From: Dyadobacter jiangsuensis
GTDB taxonomy: Bacteria; Bacteroidota; Bacteroidia; Cytophagales; Spirosomataceae
DNA: 64,000 nucleotides
NCBI RefSeq assembly: GCF_003014695.1
Contig: NZ_PYAS01000002.1
Location: 248,001 to 312,000 of the forward strand
Direction of reading: 5' to 3'
Shown here: piece after piece, positions 60,023 through 64,000 of the stretch
How positions within the stretch are numbered: the stretch's first letter is position 1
Layout of the letters: every line of letters begins with the position of its first letter
Made by a program: the position numbers and the translations under genes
The notes under the pieces: generated by a model
The model's database searches: none
What the model saw: the letters and a program-made list of their open reading frames with translations, nothing else
What the model was told of the DNA's origin: nothing

Positions 60023-62563
60023 ATGAAAAAGACAATCAGCATAAATATAGGCGGCATAATCTTCCATATCGAGGAAGATGGCTACGAGAAACTGAAAGGG
60101 TATCTCGCCTCTATCCAGAAGTACTTTTCTTCGTTCGCGGATAGTAAAGAGATCCTTTCTGACATAGAGGGAAGGATTGCGGAAAGGTTTCTGAACAAAC
60201 AGAAAGTGGAAAACAAGCAGGTGATCTCGCTGTCGGATGTCGACGAGCTGATCGCCGCCATGGGTACCGTAGCCGATTTCGAGGCGATCGAGGAAGGTGG
60301 GGAGTTCATCGCAGATCCACTGGAAACGGCTTCGGCGCAAACCTCGGCTCCCAGGCAGGAAAGCCATTCGACTTACAACGCACCTATTCCGCCTAAAACA
60401 GAACCTGCAAAACCCGGCGCACCCCGGAAACTTTACAGGGATCTCCGCCGGAAGCTCCTGGGCGGTGTGGCGGCAGGTTTGGCGCATTACTTCACAGTGG
60501 ATGCCATCTGGGTGAGGCTCGCGTTTCTGTTCGCAGTAATCGGTTTACCGGCAGGGTCGGGTATGCTCGACATGAATGCCGAGGAAATTTTCGGACCGAT
60601 CTCCGGCTTTATGGTACTGGTTTACATTGCCATGTGGGTGGCATTTCCGGGCTCTACGACGCTCGAAGAGGATGCCCATATCAAGAAGTTCTACCGCGAT
60701 CCGGACCGTAAGGTCGTAGGTGGTGTAGCTGCGGGTGTGGCTTCGTACTTCGGAGTTGACCTGGGTGTGGTGCGTTTTCTGTGGGTGCTGTCGATCCTGC
60801 TGTTTGGAACAGGCTTCCTGATCTACATCGTGCTGTGGGTAATTGCCCCGAATGCCAATACGCTCACCGAAAAAATGGAAATGCAGGGGGAGCCTATTAC
60901 CCTCTCCAATATTGAGTCGAACATCAAGCAGAGCCTCAATTTAGAAGAAAGAGGGGGAGAAGAACACATCGTTACCAAGATATTGCTGTTGCCTTTCCGG
61001 GCCATCGGGCTGGTTTTCTCGGCGCTGGGGAAGTTGCTTAAAGGTCTCGGGCCTGTCCTGAGGGTGTTGATCGGCGCGTTCCTGATCGGGATGTCGGCCC
61101 TGGGATTGCTTGGCATAGTGATTGCAGCGGGCGTGGCACTTGGCCTCACCAGCGCAGGGGTATTCGACAACCTGCCGATCCCAATGCTGATTTACCAGGA
61201 ATTGCCCGAAATACTGATCCTTTCCGGGATCCTGGTGGCCGCTATTCCTTTGGTAACCTTCCTTTTGCTGGGGCTCACATTGGTTTCTAACAAAAGAATC
61301 GTTGGCGGGAGCGTATGGCTTACACTACTGGGTCTTTGGATCGTGGGCGTCGTCGGCGCTACTGTGGGTGGGATTAATTACCAGCGCAATTTTGCGAAAA
61401 GAGGTGAAGTGGCCGAAACCACCTATTATGCAGTGCCGCGCGGGACGCTGACTTTGGATTACAATTATATATATGATGAAGAGAATATAGATGTAGATGT
61501 ACGACTGGCTGGTTTCAATGCAGGCGACAGTATTAAACTGGAAAAAACACTACGTGCAAGAGGCCGCTCCCGCGAGGATGCGGAGAAGAATGCACGCGAG
61601 ATCAAATATGACCCGCAATTCCGCGACTCGGTATTCGTGCTCACAGAAGGTCCGACGCTTTCAAGCCGCTCGCGGTTCCGCGATCAGGAGATCGATCTGA
61701 CGGTGAGTGTGCCTTACAATAAGCCTTTCGCCATGAAAAGGGATTTTTACCACCAACTGAACGATTGGGAGAGCAACCAGCAACATCTGAAAAGATACAA
61801 CCTGCGCGATGCCGACGACGTTACCTGGAATAAGTTGATTTGGGTCATGAAACGCGATTCAGGTCTGATTTGTACCAACATCCCGCTGAAATACATCCGC
61901 AGCGAAAACAGTGAAGGCGATCAGGACGGTTATTCTTTTGAATACAACGATAACAGTGACCTCGAACTCGGCGAGCGCGGCAATTACAGCAAGCAGTTCC
62001 CGGTTTCGGACTTCAAGAAAGTGGATATCGGCGGCGCGTATTCGATTATCATCCGCCAGGGCACTGAATACAGCGTAACGGCCGATTCGGATAACCAGGA
62101 GCATATCGATGATATGAAGGTAGTAGTGGAAGATGGCGTGCTGCGTGTGAAACGTACCCGTGATTTTAACCTCTTCGACCACCAGGAATGGCAGCGTGTA
62201 GGTATTGTGATTACCATGCCTACCATCGAAAACCTGTCGCTTTCGGGAGCCAACAAGACATTGGTGACCGAGTTCAAAGATGTGCCGAAGCTGAATGTGG
62301 ATATTTCGGGTGCTTCGAAAACGGAGCTGAATGTATTCGCGGATCAATTGTCGGTGAATGTCTCGGGCGCTTCGAAGGCAACATTGAGAGGTTCCGCGAA
62401 ATCGGCCAAGCTGGATGCGCACGGTGCCTGCAAACTGACGGCCACCGAAATGAATATCCAGAATGCGGACGTGAATGCATCGGGCGCTTCGAAAGTGGAG
62501 CTGAGCCAGGTGCCCAACCTGAACAAACATGCCAGTGGCGCGAGCAAAATCAATGTGCAGTAA
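60023..62563 (+). CDS. PspC-domain membrane protein with head GIN (DUF2807) tail
   Basis: An 846-residue protein. An N-terminal cytoplasmic region (SLSDVDELIAAMGTVADFEAI) is followed by two PspC modules (KLLGGVAAGLAHYFTVD and KVVGGVAAGVASYFGVD), several further hydrophobic segments, and a long extracytoplasmic region ending in DUF2807 beta-helix repeats rich in SGASK. It is inferred to sense or protect the envelope. Together with PadR this is a common Bacteroidota gene pair. Confidence 0.88.
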   Translation: MKKTISINIGGIIFHIEEDGYEKLKGYLASIQKYFSSFADSKEILSDIEGRIAERFLNKQKVENKQVISLSDVDELIAAMGTVADFEAIEEGGEFIADPLETASAQTSAPRQESHSTYNAPIPPKTEPAKPGAPRKLYRDLRRKLLGGVAAGLAHYFTVDAIWVRLAFLFAVIGLPAGSGMLDMNAEEIFGPISGFMVLVYIAMWVAFPGSTTLEEDAHIKKFYRDPDRKVVGGVAAGVASYFGVDLGVVRFLWVLSILLFGTGFLIYIVLWVIAPNANTLTEKMEMQGEPITLSNIESNIKQSLNLEERGGEEHIVTKILLLPFRAIGLVFSALGKLLKGLGPVLRVLIGAFLIGMSALGLLGIVIAAGVALGLTSAGVFDNLPIPMLIYQELPEILILSGILVAAIPLVTFLLLGLTLVSNKRIVGGSVWLTLLGLWIVGVVGATVGGINYQRNFAKRGEVAETTYYAVPRGTLTLDYNYIYDEENIDVDVRLAGFNAGDSIKLEKTLRARGRSREDAEKNAREIKYDPQFRDSVFVLTEGPTLSSRSRFRDQEIDLTVSVPYNKPFAMKRDFYHQLNDWESNQQHLKRYNLRDADDVTWNKLIWVMKRDSGLICTNIPLKYIRSENSEGDQDGYSFEYNDNSDLELGERGNYSKQFPVSDFKKVDIGGAYSIIIRQGTEYSVTADSDNQEHIDDMKVVVEDGVLRVKRTRDFNLFDHQEWQRVGIVITMPTIENLSLSGANKTLVTEFKDVPKLNVDISGASKTELNVFADQLSVNVSGASKATLRGSAKSAKLDAHGACKLTATEMNIQNADVNASGASKVELSQVPNLNKHASGASKINVQ

Positions 62564-62569
62564 AATTTT

Positions 62570-62600
62570 GAATGCCGGTGCAACATCGCCGGCATTCTTT
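62570..62600 (+). terminator. Terminator-like hairpin between PspC and DUF2807 genes
   Basis: GAATGCCGG pairs with CCGGCATTC around a loop, followed by TTTT. It may attenuate rather than end transcription into the next gene. Confidence 0.7.
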
Positions 62601-62632
62601 TCATCTTTTCGGAAAATCTAACTTATTAAACC

Positions 62633-63328
62633 ATGAAAAGAACGCAACTATTCCTCATTGCAGCCCTTTTGATCACCGCATTATCTTGCCAGGTATCCGC
62701 ACAAGAGACCCGCAAATTCTCCGTTTCGGGCTTTACCAAGCTATCAATGGGCAGCGCATTCAAAATAGATGTGAAGCAGGGCAGCAGTTTCAGTGTAACG
62801 GCGACCGGTCGTTCGGAGGACCTCGACGATATGGAATCGGCGGTGAAAAGCGGCACTCTGCGTTTGGGCTATAAGAACAATGGCTGGAACAAGAACCGCA
62901 AGACTGTCGATATCAGCATCACCATGCCGGCGCTTGAAGGTGTTGACTTTTCAGGCGCTTCCAAAGCCAATGTCGCCCGTTTCTCCGGTGTGAAAAACAT
63001 GGAAATTGAAGTTTCCGGCGCATCGCAGGTGACGATGAGCGTTGCCGCCCCCAAAGTGGCTGTTGACCTTTCGGGTGCATCGTCGCTCACGCTTACAGGT
63101 GAAGGCGACGTCCTGACAGGCGATGTTTCGGGAGCTTCGTCACTTAAGGGCCGTGATTTCTCCGCCAAAACCGTGAACATCGATGCCTCCGGTGCCAGCA
63201 GTGCTGCCGTACTGGCCAGCAATACCGTCAATGCCGAAGCCAGCGGTGCCAGCAGCATCCGCTATTCAGGCGGAGCGAAGGACATTCATTCCAGCACCTC
63301 AGGCGCCAGCTCGGTCAAAAGAGATTGA
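62633..63328 (+). CDS. DUF2807 (head GIN domain) secreted protein
   Basis: A 231-residue protein with a signal peptide (ending VSAQ). The body is a DUF2807 right-handed beta-helix: repeated SGASS/SGASK turns (VDFSGASKANVARF, VSGASQVTMSV, DLSGASSLTL, DASGASSAAVL). It resembles the C-terminal part of the PspC protein upstream, so duplication of this module is likely. Function in the envelope is unknown. Confidence 0.9.
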   Translation: MKRTQLFLIAALLITALSCQVSAQETRKFSVSGFTKLSMGSAFKIDVKQGSSFSVTATGRSEDLDDMESAVKSGTLRLGYKNNGWNKNRKTVDISITMPALEGVDFSGASKANVARFSGVKNMEIEVSGASQVTMSVAAPKVAVDLSGASSLTLTGEGDVLTGDVSGASSLKGRDFSAKTVNIDASGASSAAVLASNTVNAEASGASSIRYSGGAKDIHSSTSGASSVKRD

Positions 63329-63359
63329 AGAGAACCATCTAATATTCACCACGAACTAC

Positions 63360-63390
63360 AAAAAAGGCCTGCGACTGCGGGCCTTTTTTG
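63360..63390 (+). terminator. Terminator after the DUF2807 gene
   Basis: AAAAAGGCC pairs with GGGCCTTTTTT around TGCGACTGC. Confidence 0.8.
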
Positions 63391-63447
63391 TTTAAATCAG
63401 TTTCTTTTACAACTTGCATCACTCAACACGCATTACTGACATCACAC

Positions 63448-64000
63448 ATGAGCCGAAAATATTTACTATCCATTGCATTGTGCCTCACATTCTTTCACCA
63501 GCTGGCGATGGGGCAAGGGCGCTCCAAATTCGGCGGGCGCTATACCGATCCGTTCGGGATGCTGAGCGTGACAGCGGGAGTAGGCGTGGCCTATTACATG
63601 GGTGATCTCAACGACGGTATCCATATGAAGCACCTCGGGCTCGGGCCATCGGTGTCGCTGGGCGCACAATACAGGCTTACCGAGCACGTGAGCGCACGCG
63701 GGGAACTGCGTTTTTACCAGGTTTCCGGTGATCAGAAGTATTCCAAAAATTACCAGAATAACCTTTCATTCAAGACATTCAACCCGGATATTAACCTGGG
63801 TTTGCAGGCCGATTTGTTTGCCTATAACCGGCAGGCGCCGATCAATCCGTATCTGTTCGGAGGAGTAGGGTTTACATACCTGAGCCCAAAAGCGAAACTG
63901 GGGGGCACCTGGTACAGCCTGCCCGAGCTCACAACAGAAGGCGTGAAGTACAAACGAATGCCGCTCGTATTGACTGCGGGTATCGGCGTTTCCGTGAAAA
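63448..64000 (+). CDS. Outer-membrane beta-barrel protein (partial, C-terminus outside window)
   Basis: The frame runs from the ATG at 63448 to the window end (184 codons). It has a signal peptide (MSRKYLLSIALCLTFFHQLAMGQ) and then alternating barrel strands: MLSVTAGVGVAYYMGDLNDG, LGLGPSVSLGAQYRL, ISARGELRFYQVSG-type and PINPYLFGGVGFTYLSPKAK. This fits the 'outer membrane beta-barrel' (OmpA/PorT-like) proteins of Bacteroidota. Function unknown. Confidence 0.8.
   Translation, partial: MSRKYLLSIALCLTFFHQLAMGQGRSKFGGRYTDPFGMLSVTAGVGVAYYMGDLNDGIHMKHLGLGPSVSLGAQYRLTEHVSARGELRFYQVSGDQKYSKNYQNNLSFKTFNPDINLGLQADLFAYNRQAPINPYLFGGVGFTYLSPKAKLGGTWYSLPELTTEGVKYKRMPLVLTAGIGVSVK

Overview
The window looks like a chromosome segment from a Bacteroidota bacterium of the order Cytophagales, most like Dyadobacter or a close relative. 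This is a judgement from protein content and style, because no search was run. The signs are: type IX secretion genes (porU, porV, proteins with C-terminal sorting domains); Bacteroidota-type -7 promoter elements (TAnnTTTG); families typical of the phylum (DUF4290, DUF2807 'head GIN', DUF6428, DUF1080, GH3/beta-lactamase fusion, SusD-less T9SS adhesin with Ig-like repeats); and moderate GC content with AT-rich spacers.

Layout. 1-6.5 kb: minus-strand adhesin (cut by the window edge), GH3-beta-lactamase fusion, ABC ATPase and an acyltransferase-like membrane protein. 6.7-8.5 kb: a small secreted basic protein and an AAA_14/DUF4143 ATPase preceded by a 32-bp-period repeat array. 8.5-16.2 kb (minus): nuoM and nuoL without other nuo genes, a serine hydrolase, a T9SS cargo protein and asnS. 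16.3-17.8 kb: a PAP2-like membrane protein and a crotonase. 17.9-26.6 kb is the accessory region. It starts at tRNA-Arg(ACG), has a damaged second copy of the tRNA 3' half, and then carries a toxin-antitoxin pair, a 2.48-kb group II intron sitting inside an XRE-regulator gene, a tail-fibre/S74 protein and an arsenic operon (arsR, DUF6428, arsN-like, arsC, acr3).

26.7-39.2 kb: a gluconate-dehydrogenase-like subunit with a GMC oxidoreductase, a DMT exporter, a GT-C-like membrane protein, a 2-hydroxyacid dehydrogenase, a second DUF4143 ATPase with a 22-bp-period repeat array, an M1 peptidase, a HupE protein and an M14 peptidase. 39.3-44.3 kb: a histidine leader peptide and attenuator followed by hisH-hisA-hisF-hisIE, small membrane proteins and a prenylglyceryl-phosphate synthase. 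44.5-51.3 kb: a small lipoprotein, SprT-like protein, PorU, PorV and an M16-like protein. 51.3-59.3 kb: photolyase, DUF1080 protein, murA, DUF4290 protein, a second C25/PorU-like protein and folA. 59.6-64 kb: a padR-PspC-head GIN envelope operon and the start of an outer-membrane barrel protein.

How the parts relate. PorU, PorV, the second C25-like protein and at least two CTD or adhesin-type cargo proteins belong to type IX secretion. The his genes are probably controlled by ribosome-mediated attenuation. The arsenic operon has two matching palindromic operator-like sites. The most unusual signals are two AAA_14/DUF4143 ATPase genes, each preceded by its own strictly phased tandem-repeat array, and a group II intron whose exact removal would restore an XRE regulator reading frame.
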